A DNA stretch of 49,058 bases, taken from NCBI GenBank assembly GCA_034211275.1, contig JAXHTF010000029.1, positions 1 to 49,058 of the forward strand, read 5' to 3'. Made by a program: the position numbers and the translations under genes. Below the pieces are notes generated by a model that was not told where the DNA came from, searched no databases, and saw only the letters and a list, made by a program, of their open reading frames with translations. Source of the DNA: Acidobacteriota bacterium (GTDB lineage: Bacteria; Acidobacteriota; Thermoanaerobaculia; Multivoradales; JAHZIX01). Below are positions 17,587 to 26,146 of the stretch, in pieces. Numbering within the stretch: the first letter of the stretch is position 1; every line of letters begins with the position of its first letter.

Positions 17587-19098
17587 TCAGAACAAGCTCT
17601 GCTGCCTCTCCGCCGCCTCTCCCTCCGGCCCCCACCGCCGCAGATACTCCTTCAACTTGAGCTTGCTGCGGGTGCTCTTCGAGGTCATGTAGCGGATCTT
17701 GCCGAAGACTTCTCGCTCCGGACCCCACGCCCGGTCGTAGCGCCCCAGGACCCAGAAAATCCCGCTGTAGGAGTTGGGGTCCCGGCCGTCCAGGGCGTAT
17801 TTGTTGTTGAGTTCGATCATGATGTCCAGTGCCGCTCGCGGGCTTTCCGACCAATGCAGGATCTTCTTGCCCCAGAGCATGCGCAGATAGTTGTGCATCC
17901 TGCCCGTCAACACCAGCTGCCGCTGCGCCGCGTTCCACAGCTCGTCGTGGGTCTCGGCGCGCTCCCACTCCTGCAGCGTGTAGACGTAGGGCCGCTCGTC
18001 GCCGGCGTGCTCCTCCAGGGTCCGAAGCGCCCAATCCGGCAACGACTCATAGCGGTCATACTCGTCGGTGCGCCAGCACATATTGAACCCCACCTCGCGC
18101 CAGGTGATGAGCTCGTCGAGGAAGGACTCCGTCGACTCCCCCGTCCCCCACCAGCCCGTCCGGCTGCCGCTGGTGCTATGGCCCAGCTTGGAGGGGTTCC
18201 AGCCCTCCCGCTCCATCACCTCGACAAAGGTCTGGTGCGCGCTCAGGTGACCGAAGTGGAGGTAGGGGGATAGCTCACTGGCCGCGTCGTCGTCGGGGTG
18301 ATTGCGGCCCTCGCCATAGCGGTCCAACCGTTCCTCGAGGAAGCGCTCCAGAGTCTCCCGTGCCGCTTCGGCGCCCCCTCGGGCCGGTGCCACCGGCACC
18401 GAATGATCGATGGGCAGCTTCGCCAGCGCCCCTTCCGAGCCCGCCAGCAAGTCCTCCCCCGCCGCCGGCCAGCGCTCCAGAACCTTCTTCGGCAACGACT
18501 CCAGCGCCTCCAGGGCCTGTCCCTGCAGCGGATACGGGCGAGGAAAGGCACCCAAATGTTGAGGCAGCTCTTTCTGCAGATACCGGCGAAAGTCAAAGGC
18601 CCGGGAGAAGGTCTTGTCCGCCGCTCTCAAGGGCAGCAGACCGTTGCTGTCCACCGCCTCCAGCCGCACCTTCAGCTGCTGCCCCGCCGCTTGCACCATC
18701 CGTGGCAGGAAGAAGGCCGGATAGTCGTCCGTCACCACCACCGCTGCGGATTCCGCCAGCGCTGCCAGCAGCCCCTTGCCGGCTCCCTCTTCGGGCTCCA
18801 CGTAAGGGTGGTAGAGCACCTTCGAATCCTCCAGCCGCCGCGCGTGCTCCGCCATGCCGTCGAGGACGAAGCGGTGCAGCCGGTCGCTGGCCCACGGGTA
18901 ACCCACCCGCAGAGCCTCGAGGATCACCAGCGGCAGTCCCAGATCCCGCGCCTGCTCCACCGCCCACTGGAGGCCGAAATTCCACTCCAGCCGCCGGCTG
19001 GCGATCATCCAATAGAGCACAAAGGAGCCGCCCTGCCGCACCGGCTGCTCGTTGACCGCACGAATGCGGATTGAGGGGACCGAGTTAGATTCGCTCAT
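17587..19098 (-). CDS. Class II CPD photolyase
   Basis: A 503-residue FAD-dependent deoxyribodipyrimidine photolyase that repairs cyclobutane pyrimidine dimers with blue light. Class II signatures in the C-terminal FAD domain are FLDELITWREVGFNMCW, VLTGRMHNYLRMLWGKKILHWSESP given in pieces, NKYALDGRDPNSYSG and VLGRYDRAWGP followed by GKIRYMTS. The N-terminal half is the alpha/beta antenna domain. It ends RQQSLF. Neighbours upstream on the same strand are a NUDIX gene and a membrane protein, with 108 nt before this gene. Confidence 0.93.
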   Translation of the reverse strand: MSESNSVPSIRIRAVNEQPVRQGGSFVLYWMIASRRLEWNFGLQWAVEQARDLGLPLVILEALRVGYPWASDRLHRFVLDGMAEHARRLEDSKVLYHPYVEPEEGAGKGLLAALAESAAVVVTDDYPAFFLPRMVQAAGQQLKVRLEAVDSNGLLPLRAADKTFSRAFDFRRYLQKELPQHLGAFPRPYPLQGQALEALESLPKKVLERWPAAGEDLLAGSEGALAKLPIDHSVPVAPARGGAEAARETLERFLEERLDRYGEGRNHPDDDAASELSPYLHFGHLSAHQTFVEVMEREGWNPSKLGHSTSGSRTGWWGTGESTESFLDELITWREVGFNMCWRTDEYDRYESLPDWALRTLEEHAGDERPYVYTLQEWERAETHDELWNAAQRQLVLTGRMHNYLRMLWGKKILHWSESPRAALDIMIELNNKYALDGRDPNSYSGIFWVLGRYDRAWGPEREVFGKIRYMTSKSTRSKLKLKEYLRRWGPEGEAAERQQSLF

Positions 19099-19206
19099 AA
19101 GGATCGCAGCCTAGCCCTCCCAGGCGGACGGCACCGCGAGCTGTCGAGGGATCGGTTCAGAGGTCTTGTCGGAGGAATCCGAGCTCTCCGAAGGCCAAGG
19201 CAGAGC

Positions 19207-19848
19207 TCAATTCGCCGACGGCTCCATCCCCAGCCGCCGCAGCAGGTTCTGCAGCATCTTGGCGGTGATGCCCCAGATCTGCCGCGAGCCAACGTGGTAG
19301 ACCCGCAGCATCCGTTCGTGGCCGTCCACCACCACCGGCCGATCCTCGATCAGCCGCGGATTGGCCAAAGCGGTGAGGGGCACGCGGAAGGTATCGGCGA
19401 TCTCGTCCGGGTTGATGCGCAGCTGAAAGCCGCTGGGAATGCAACCGACGCAGGGCAGGACCCGAAACCCGGTGGTGGATTGGAGCTCGTCCAACTCTCC
19501 CAGCTGCAACACCGTCTCCGGGATCAGGCCGACCTCTTCCTGAGCTTCCCGCAGGGCCCCTTCCCAGGGCGTTTCGCCGGGCTCCAGGGTGCCGCCGGGA
19601 AAGGCGATCTGGCTGCGGTGTTTGGGCAATGCTTCAGCCCGGCGGGTGAGCAGCACCCATAGCTCACCGGCGTCGACGAAGAGGGGCACCAACACCGCCG
19701 CGGAACGGTCGCCGGTGGCCGCCAAGCGGCTCGGGGGCGGCGATGTCAGGCGGCCTCGCAGCTGGACGATCCAGCTCGAAGGAAGGTCGGCGGCGGCTTC
19801 TTGGACCTCGGGAACGAGGGGAGAATCAGGCTTAGAAGAATCGGTCAC
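19207..19848 (-). CDS. NUDIX hydrolase, CoA pyrophosphatase type
   Basis: A 213-residue NUDIX protein. The NUDIX box runs GGTLEPGETPWEGALREAQEEVGL in outline, with the REAQEE metal core. Upstream of it stands LLTRRAEALPKHRSQIAFPGG, the extra motif of the CoA-diphosphatase subfamily (NudL/YeaB). It is therefore predicted to cleave CoA and acyl-CoA to 4'-phosphopantetheine and ADP. The start overlaps the membrane-protein stop as ATGA, indicating co-transcription. Confidence 0.9.
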   Translation of the reverse strand: MTDSSKPDSPLVPEVQEAAADLPSSWIVQLRGRLTSPPPSRLAATGDRSAAVLVPLFVDAGELWVLLTRRAEALPKHRSQIAFPGGTLEPGETPWEGALREAQEEVGLIPETVLQLGELDELQSTTGFRVLPCVGCIPSGFQLRINPDEIADTFRVPLTALANPRLIEDRPVVVDGHERMLRVYHVGSRQIWGITAKMLQNLLRRLGMEPSAN

Positions 19849-21620
19849 GGGTCACTCCCGAAGAGCGGCGTCAACGACATCGGCACCGGGCGCTCCGGAG
19901 TCTCGTCGAGACGCAGGGTCAACAGATAGAGATATTGCGGCGTGGAGGTCCACCACATGGCGTGGTGGCGATCCGGCTCGGCCAGCTCGAGAGCCACGTG
20001 GAAGGTGCCGTTGGGCTCGAAGCGCATCTCCCCCACCTCGGCGCCGTCGACGGTGAGGGCGGTGGTGGCCGGCGGCGCGAGGGTCAGCTCCAGCCCCCGC
20101 AGCACTGTCGGGCTCCCCACCAGCAAGCGGCTCTGAGTGCCACCGAGGATTCGCAGGCGCCCGTCCTGGGGCCAGATCGTCGGATCCGGAAAACGCAACC
20201 AGATCCCGCCGTAGGAAATATCCTCGGAAGCTCGCGGCAGATGGCTTTGGCTGGTTTCGTAGGGCAGATAGCTGCGAGCCAGCGTGTTCACATGGTGGTA
20301 CCCACCTTCTGCCCGCACCGGATAGGCCCAGGGCTGGCTCCAGGTCGGCAACATCAGCGGCGCCGCCAACGCCGCCGCCAGCAGCGCCCAGCGCCCGCGA
20401 AGCTCCCGATGACCACCGAACCACAGCGCCGGAAAGAGCGGCAGGAAGTAGCGGTTGGCGATGGCACCGGCGCCGCCATAGAAATTGAACGGCCGAAAGA
20501 TCAGGAACGCCGCCATGGACACCAGCACCGCCGCCAGCAACCAGCTGCGCTGCCGCGTCCAGCCGCCCGCCAGCAGTCCGAGGAAGAGCGGCAGGAAGTA
20601 GGGCAGCACTCCCACATTGGCGCCGGCGAGAGCATAGAGGGCATTCCAACCGAGTAGCTTGGGGTCCGTCTCGACCTCGAAGAGATCCTCGTGCAGCCAC
20701 GAGGTGTTGCCCCAGCGCTCCACGGATTCATCCCAGCCGCCGGCGGGAAAGTCCACCTCCGGGAAGCCCGTGCGCTGGTAGAAGCCCTGGCGCTCGCCGC
20801 CGTAGCTCGACCAGCTGCCGCCGCTGACCCACTGCACTCCGGCGGTGAGGGCCAGCACCGCCAGCGCCGGCACCAGGATCAAGGTGCGAGCCCGTAGAGC
20901 GTGCCGCGGCGGCACCATCATCAGCGCCGGCAGCAGCAGAGTCAGATAGAACGGCCGAAAGGCCCCGGGAATCGCCAGCAGCACCCCCACCGCCAGCCAG
21001 CGCAGTGCGAAGCGCGAGTCCGGCCGCTCCTCCGGATCCTGGTCGAAGATCTCCGGCATCGCCCCCCGTACCGGCGTCACCGACCCGGTGGCGAGGGCGA
21101 AGCCGGCAGCGGTGGCGCACATCAGGAAGAGGTCGGCATGGCTCCAGAAGGTGTAGGCGAAGGCCACCGAGGCGAAGACCCACACCGCCACCCACACCGG
21201 CCCCCCAGCCCCTTGGAGGCGCTCCAAAGACCGCGCCGCCATCAGCGCCGCCAGCGCTAACAACAGGGCGTTGATCACCGCCGGCCCCTTCTCCGGCGCC
21301 ACCCGCACCGCCGGCGCCAGGGCCAGGGCGTAGAGGAAAGGCTTGCTGTAGACCATATGCCCACCGTCGTCCCGGCTCTGTAGGATCAGGCCCTCCGGCG
21401 GCTGACCGTGAAGCTCGACGAAGCGGTCGTAGTCTTCCCGCGAGTAGCGCAGATCGAGGTCGTAGGCCAGGCTTTCCGCCTGCATCAGGTAGGTCGCTTC
21501 ATCCCCCACCAGCCCCGGCCATTGAGAGCGGTCGAAGAGCACCGCCGCCACCAGATTGGCGGTCAGCAGCAGGCCTAGAAAGGACCAGGCAGCGATGCGG
21601 GAAGAGCGGTAGGTGGACAT
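19845..21620 (-). CDS. GT-C-like multipass membrane protein
   Basis: A 591-residue inner-membrane protein with roughly ten hydrophobic segments spread over residues 10-440, followed by a soluble C-terminal domain of about 150 residues. After the first membrane helix it has WPGLVGDEATYLMQAESLA, the acidic first periplasmic loop seen in GT-C (ArnT/PMT-like) glycosyltransferases that use polyprenyl-phosphate sugars. FWSHADLF and NRYFLPLFPALW also fit that superfamily. Substrate and acceptor cannot be told. It is the first gene of a pair with the NUDIX gene. Confidence 0.65.
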   Translation of the reverse strand: MSTYRSSRIAAWSFLGLLLTANLVAAVLFDRSQWPGLVGDEATYLMQAESLAYDLDLRYSREDYDRFVELHGQPPEGLILQSRDDGGHMVYSKPFLYALALAPAVRVAPEKGPAVINALLLALAALMAARSLERLQGAGGPVWVAVWVFASVAFAYTFWSHADLFLMCATAAGFALATGSVTPVRGAMPEIFDQDPEERPDSRFALRWLAVGVLLAIPGAFRPFYLTLLLPALMMVPPRHALRARTLILVPALAVLALTAGVQWVSGGSWSSYGGERQGFYQRTGFPEVDFPAGGWDESVERWGNTSWLHEDLFEVETDPKLLGWNALYALAGANVGVLPYFLPLFLGLLAGGWTRQRSWLLAAVLVSMAAFLIFRPFNFYGGAGAIANRYFLPLFPALWFGGHRELRGRWALLAAALAAPLMLPTWSQPWAYPVRAEGGYHHVNTLARSYLPYETSQSHLPRASEDISYGGIWLRFPDPTIWPQDGRLRILGGTQSRLLVGSPTVLRGLELTLAPPATTALTVDGAEVGEMRFEPNGTFHVALELAEPDRHHAMWWTSTPQYLYLLTLRLDETPERPVPMSLTPLFGSDP

Positions 21621-21674
21621 GGAGAGTTTCTCGGCGTGGGCGGTGGTCCCGCGCCGCCGCTCATCTTCTCACAG

Positions 21675-21740
21675 GCCAGTGTCTGCTGAAGCCAGTGTCC
21701 GCTGAAGCCCAGTCCCCAATGAAGCCCAGTGCCCACTGAA
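21675..21740. repeat. Four-unit intergenic tandem repeat
   Basis: Four consecutive 16-17 bp units of the form GCC(C)AGTG(T/C)CC(G/A)CTGAA fill the 126-nt spacer between the membrane-protein gene and the 3' end of the large TPR gene. The first two units differ at one position; the third is most diverged. No coding function is evident. Confidence 0.75.
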
Positions 21741-21746
21741 TACCTG

Positions 21747-24713
21747 TCAGAGTAGGCTCACCAGGCCCCGATCGTGGAGCTGCCGCAACAGAGTCCTCGC
21801 CGCCCGCCGAGACTGCGGCTCGAGACCCTCCAGCAGCTGCCCCAGGCTCAGCTGACCGTTGCACCCCTCGAGAAACTCCAACGCCCCATCCCCCACCTGA
21901 GCGCAGCAGCCGGGGGCCGTCAGGAATCCTGGAGGCCTGGCTTCCGGATCGATATTGGCTTCCTGGTCGATACTGGCTTCCTGGTCGCTACTGGCTTCCT
22001 GGTCGCTACGGTAGACCAGCGCTACCGTCGACAGCTTCGGCCGCAGCGCCAGCCACGGATCCCGGCCGCCCTCCTGGGGATTCCATCGAAGCCATCGATT
22101 CCCCACCACCAGATGCTCCATACCGGTCTCCAACATCAGCCGCAGGGCCCGCCGGGGCTCCTCCACCGGCCAGCGACCGGCCCGCCGCAGGTGGGTCACC
22201 GCCAGCAGCGGCACGCCGGTGAGCTCGGCGAAATGCTCCAGAAGAGCCCGCAGCCGCGGGTCTCCTCCGCCGCTGTCGGGCGTCTCCGGTAGCGTCCACA
22301 CCCGCACATCCACCGGCTCGAGCCCCGGCAAGCGTTTCCGCTCGCCGTGCTTCACGTCGAGGATCTGCAACTCCCCCGGCCGCGGGCGGCAACCTTCAAA
22401 GATTTTCCCAGCAGACGGCAGGGCCAGCACCCATCCGGCGCAGGGCGCCCGTCGTAGCGCTCGGCGCACCCGGGTCCGTGCCGACGCCGAGCGAGGATCC
22501 TGGAGTACCAACCCGTGCCCCGTCGCAGCACCGTCGACGACGAGAGCGCCGCCGCGAAGCCAGGCCACCGAGCCCTGCTCCACCACCAGCCCCGAGAGCA
22601 ACTCCGGCAAGTCTCCAGCTTCCAGGCTTTCCAACTGCAGGCCCTGCAGCTCGAAACCTCCGAGCTCGGCAGCCTCGGTCTCCAACTCCTGCTCCAACCG
22701 CCGTCCCAGCTCCTCGTCGGCCTCGGCCAACGACAGCCGGTGCAGCCCCGACGAGGAGGTCCCAGAGTCGAGAGCGCTTTGCGCCTCGGCCAAGCCCACC
22801 GCCAGCGCCCGGCGCACGGTCTCTCCCAAGGCCCGACGAGGGTCAGCAGTCTCCGCATCCCACCAGCTCCGGAGCAGCGGTGCCACCCGCCCCGCCACCT
22901 CCACCGCATCGAAGTCCCGCAGCAACTCATCCGCCTGGGCCCACAAGCTCGCCCGCAGGGCCGCCTCTCCCTGCACCCGAGCCACCTCCGCCCGCAGCAA
23001 CAGGAAGATCAGCAGCAAGTCCGGGCTCAAATCCCCCTCGTTGGCTTCCCGGGCGGCAGCGATGTGCTCCGCCGCCGCCTGCGGCTGGCGATCCCGCAGC
23101 AGCCGCCCCAGATTGAGGTGGATCAGGGTCAGCAAATAGGAATCCGGTGGATCGAAGCCTTCCACCTCTTCCAGCGTCTGCTCCTCGAGCTCCTGCGCCT
23201 CGTCGAAGCGCCCCAGGCGCAGCAGCGCCCAAGCGCTGGAGTTGCGCAGGAAGCACACCTCCCTGCGCCGCTCCTGCTCGCGGAAATACTTCAGCGGCAG
23301 CTCGAAGGTCTCCAGACCGCGCTCGAATTGGTGCAATCCGAAGACCTGAGCGTAGCCCTGGAGCCGCCCCAGGATCACCCGGGAGATCTCCTTCGTCGCC
23401 CGGGCTACCAGCGCGGAGAACTGCTCGTCCGTCTCCTCGAATCGGCCCGCCTCGTAGTACAGGAGCGCCAGCACCAGCTCCGGGTGCACCTTCTCCAGGA
23501 CCTTCGGATCCTCCATGGCTCGCCGCCCGTGGTCGAGGGCGGCGGCATAGTCGGACACCCGCCATCCGTGGGCCATGGCCTGGAGCCCCGTCAGCCCCCA
23601 ACCCTCGACACCGCCCAGACGCTGGTGCCGGCTGCGATCCGCCGCCAGCTCCGACACCTCAGCAGCCTGCCGATGCACCCTCATCTCCAGCTCCGCCCGC
23701 TCCGCTTCGTCCAGCGGTACCGACGCAGCTCCGGAGCGCAGGGCGACCGTCACCAGCCAGCCATCCTCCCCCACCTTCAGAATCCACTGATCCTCGGCGA
23801 GACTCTGCACGCGCCGCTCTGCCTCGTCCTCGTTCACCTCCAGGACAGAGGCGAGCTCGGCGGCCTGGAACCGCCGTCCCCAAAGCGCCGCCGCCGCCAC
23901 AGCTCGTTTCTCCGGCAACGGCAGGTTCAGAAGAGCTTCCTCGCGCTCCACCCGCTCCTCCTGGGCTCCAGGCACCGGCCAGAGCTCCCAACCTTGGACG
24001 AAGCTCAGCTCTCGCAGATCTTCCGGTAGCTTCTCCAGCGGCCAGGGCACCGTCAGCAGCAAGCCGGGAAGGGGCCCGGCAGAAGGCCCCGCCGACTCCT
24101 GCCCCAGTCGCGCCGTGAGCAGCTTGAGGCCCTGCTGTTCCGTGGCGCTCAGAGGAGCCGACACGTCGATCCACAGGGGCGACCGCCCGACCCCAACCTC
24201 CGCGCCTTGTTCTTCGGCGCTACTGATTTGGCGGGTCGCCGCCAGCACCCAGCTCACCAGGTCCTCGCCGAGCCATGGGCTCACGTCGCGGCCGCGGAAG
24301 AAATCCCGCAGCCCTGCCACGTGACCTTCCAGCAGGTAGTCTGCCACCCCCGAGGCGTGTCCTCGGAAGCCCTGCAGCGGCTCCTTCCCCGCCACCGCCG
24401 GCCGCAGGCTCACCAATAGGGAACCGTAACGCCGCAGCGCCCCGGGATGAGATCGCCGGAGGCGACGAGCCAGCTCCCAGGCCAGATCCCCGAGGCAGCC
24501 CCAGGGACGACCACCGCCGTCCGCCAGGGCCATGGGAGGAAGAGGAAAGCCCAGCTCGGAGCACAGGCGCTGGACCCACCAGCCCCCGCACCAGCCCCCC
24601 GGGTCCGCCAGCACCAGCACTCCACCGGCGGAGCTCGCTCGCCGCCAGGCTGCCAACAGCTCGGCGCCGTGTTGTTGGAGACGTTGTTCTAAGTCCGCCG
24701 CGGCGTCAGCCAT
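21747..24713 (-). CDS. Large TPR protein with carbamoyltransferase-C-like and PqqD-like segments
   Basis: A 988-residue multidomain protein of unknown function. Residues about 1-340 resemble an ATPase plus winged helix of STAND type, but the P-loop position reads VLVLADPGGW and lacks the GKS/T core. Residues about 370-620 are TPR-like helical repeats. Residues about 680-870 follow the layout of the NodU/CmcH carbamoyltransferase C-terminal domain (LQDPRSASARTRVRRAL, then LLEHFAELTGVPLLAVTH and MLETGMEHLVVGN), with the signature glycine/arginine loop degraded. A repeat-coded SDQEAS linker follows. The last about 55 residues (GALEFLEGCNG to LHDRGLVSLL) look like a PqqD/RiPP-recognition-type winged helix. 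The start at 24713 overlaps the 81-residue peptide gene by 8 nt. Domain calls are by eye and tentative. Confidence 0.55.
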   Translation of the reverse strand: MADAAADLEQRLQQHGAELLAAWRRASSAGGVLVLADPGGWCGGWWVQRLCSELGFPLPPMALADGGGRPWGCLGDLAWELARRLRRSHPGALRRYGSLLVSLRPAVAGKEPLQGFRGHASGVADYLLEGHVAGLRDFFRGRDVSPWLGEDLVSWVLAATRQISSAEEQGAEVGVGRSPLWIDVSAPLSATEQQGLKLLTARLGQESAGPSAGPLPGLLLTVPWPLEKLPEDLRELSFVQGWELWPVPGAQEERVEREEALLNLPLPEKRAVAAAALWGRRFQAAELASVLEVNEDEAERRVQSLAEDQWILKVGEDGWLVTVALRSGAASVPLDEAERAELEMRVHRQAAEVSELAADRSRHQRLGGVEGWGLTGLQAMAHGWRVSDYAAALDHGRRAMEDPKVLEKVHPELVLALLYYEAGRFEETDEQFSALVARATKEISRVILGRLQGYAQVFGLHQFERGLETFELPLKYFREQERRREVCFLRNSSAWALLRLGRFDEAQELEEQTLEEVEGFDPPDSYLLTLIHLNLGRLLRDRQPQAAAEHIAAAREANEGDLSPDLLLIFLLLRAEVARVQGEAALRASLWAQADELLRDFDAVEVAGRVAPLLRSWWDAETADPRRALGETVRRALAVGLAEAQSALDSGTSSSGLHRLSLAEADEELGRRLEQELETEAAELGGFELQGLQLESLEAGDLPELLSGLVVEQGSVAWLRGGALVVDGAATGHGLVLQDPRSASARTRVRRALRRAPCAGWVLALPSAGKIFEGCRPRPGELQILDVKHGERKRLPGLEPVDVRVWTLPETPDSGGGDPRLRALLEHFAELTGVPLLAVTHLRRAGRWPVEEPRRALRLMLETGMEHLVVGNRWLRWNPQEGGRDPWLALRPKLSTVALVYRSDQEASSDQEASIDQEANIDPEARPPGFLTAPGCCAQVGDGALEFLEGCNGQLSLGQLLEGLEPQSRRAARTLLRQLHDRGLVSLL
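21951..22004 (-). repeat. In-frame 18-bp tandem repeat in the TPR gene
   Basis: Three units of an 18-bp repeat (core TGGCTTCCTGGTC on the plus strand), encoding repeated (S/I)DQEA(S/N) residues near the C-terminus of the TPR protein. A degenerate fourth unit precedes it. It forms a flexible acidic linker between the carbamoyltransferase-like and PqqD-like segments. Confidence 0.85.
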
Positions 24714-24951
24714 CGTCCGGCCCCTCGATGATCTCCCCGGGAAGAGCATCGTAGGAGGAAGTGCCGGCGGCCACGCCGTCCCGTCCTGCTGGCGGCGGCT
24801 CGTTGAGCTCGCTGAAGGGGGGCGTCAGCCAGCGCAGGGTGAAGTCCCCGGCCTTCCCGGTGGACGTCTCCACGGACTCCTTCCCGGCTTCCTCCTCCGG
24901 CGCGTTCTTCTTCGGCTTGCGCTCTTTGAGCTCTTTGCGCTCGTTACCCAT
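24706..24951 (-). CDS. Small 81-residue protein, candidate precursor peptide
   Basis: An 81-codon ORF sits between the HlyD gene (13-nt gap) and the large TPR gene (8-nt overlap), so it is very likely translated. Residues 1-33 are Lys/Glu-rich. Residues 35-54 (GDFTLRWLTPPFSELNEPPP) are aromatic and proline-rich. The tail ends DALPGEIIEGPDDG. There is no signal peptide, no double-glycine cleavage site and no cysteine, so it is not a lanthipeptide- or sactipeptide-type core. Its position between an exporter and a protein with a PqqD-like tail makes a modified and exported peptide possible. A chaperone-like accessory is the alternative. I do not recognise a family. Confidence 0.55.
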   Translation of the reverse strand: MGNERKELKERKPKKNAPEEEAGKESVETSTGKAGDFTLRWLTPPFSELNEPPPAGRDGVAAGTSSYDALPGEIIEGPDDG

Positions 24952-24964
24952 CTCCAGCCGGGCC

Positions 24965-26146
24965 TCAGCTCGGATTTCCCACCAGCCAGTCCACCAACGA
25001 GCGCAGCAGACGGACCTCGGAGCGATAGCTGATCTTGGCCCGCCCCTGCATGCCGTCCCGCAGGTAGAAATTGCGCTCCTCCCAGACCACCCAGGGGCGC
25101 TCCAGGCGAATCCTCACTCGATAGGAGCTGGACGCTGAGGCCGTCGTCTGGGCCTGCAGGTCGACCTCCTCGACCGTTCCGTCGAAGGCCTCGAACTGGC
25201 GCTTGGGGAGGCCGCTCACCTCCACCGTCACCGGCTGTCCCCGGCGAATCTTGACGATAGCCTCCTCCGGTACCGAGGCGACGAATTGCACCGATGTGTC
25301 GTCGAGGATGGTCAACACCTCCTCGCCGGAGCCGAGGCTGCGGCGCAGCAGCTCGTTGGGCTCCGGTCCCGCCAGGACGCCGGAAGTGTCGGCGTGGATC
25401 TCCAGCGCCGCCACCTGGGAAGCCAGCTCGATGCGGCGAGATTTCAGCTGCTCCACCTCCTGGCTCAGCCGCTCGACGAGCGCGTCCAGCTCCACCATCA
25501 CCCGTCGATGCTGGCTCTCGATGAGCTGCCGGCGCCCCCGGGCGGCCTCCAGGGATAAAGCATCCTCCCGCCCTTCGATCTGCGACTGCCGCAGCCGCCA
25601 GCGGGCCTCCTCCACCCGGCTGCTCGCCTCGTCCCGCTCGCTGTCGCTGATCAAGCCGGCGGCCAGCAGCTCCTCCGCCCGCCCCAGCGCGCCCGCGGCG
25701 CTGTTCAGCGACACCTCCAGCTCTCCCACCCGCGCCTGGCGCCGCTCCTGCAGCAGCTCCAGACGCCGGATCTCGGAGCGCGCCAGCTCTAGCTCCCGGG
25801 GATGACTCTCCTCCACCAGCAGCCGCCGGCGGCGCTGGGCCTCCTCCAGCGACAGCCGCGCCGCTTGCAGATCCTTCGACGCCGTTTCCAGCTCGATCTG
25901 CAGCCGGCCGTTCTCCAGCACCAGCAGCAGCTGGCCGGCTTCCACCGTCTCGCCGGGCCGGGCCGCCACCCGGGCGACGATGCCGGGAACCTCGGCCCGC
26001 ACCTTCTCGAAATCCTGTACCTCCACCACCCCCGGCGCTTCCACCACCTTCTCCACCCGACCGATCCAGATCAGCAGGGCGGCGGTGGTGAAGAGCACCA
26101 CGATGACCACGGGAATCATCCGGGCGGCCCAGCGAATGGCTTTCAT
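24965..26146 (-). CDS. HlyD-family membrane fusion protein
   Basis: A 393-residue periplasmic adaptor with one N-terminal membrane helix (about residues 9-28), a biotinyl-lipoyl-like half-motif (VPGIVARVAARPGETVEAGQLL), a long coiled coil of about 170 residues, and a C-terminal beta-barrel region (VPEEAIVKIRRGQPVTVEV). It would link the ABC exporter encoded next to it to an outer-membrane channel, which is not in the window. The start overlaps the ABC gene stop as ATGA. Confidence 0.92.
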   Translation of the reverse strand: MKAIRWAARMIPVVIVVLFTTAALLIWIGRVEKVVEAPGVVEVQDFEKVRAEVPGIVARVAARPGETVEAGQLLLVLENGRLQIELETASKDLQAARLSLEEAQRRRRLLVEESHPRELELARSEIRRLELLQERRQARVGELEVSLNSAAGALGRAEELLAAGLISDSERDEASSRVEEARWRLRQSQIEGREDALSLEAARGRRQLIESQHRRVMVELDALVERLSQEVEQLKSRRIELASQVAALEIHADTSGVLAGPEPNELLRRSLGSGEEVLTILDDTSVQFVASVPEEAIVKIRRGQPVTVEVSGLPKRQFEAFDGTVEEVDLQAQTTASASSSYRVRIRLERPWVVWEERNFYLRDGMQGRAKISYRSEVRLLRSLVDWLVGNPS

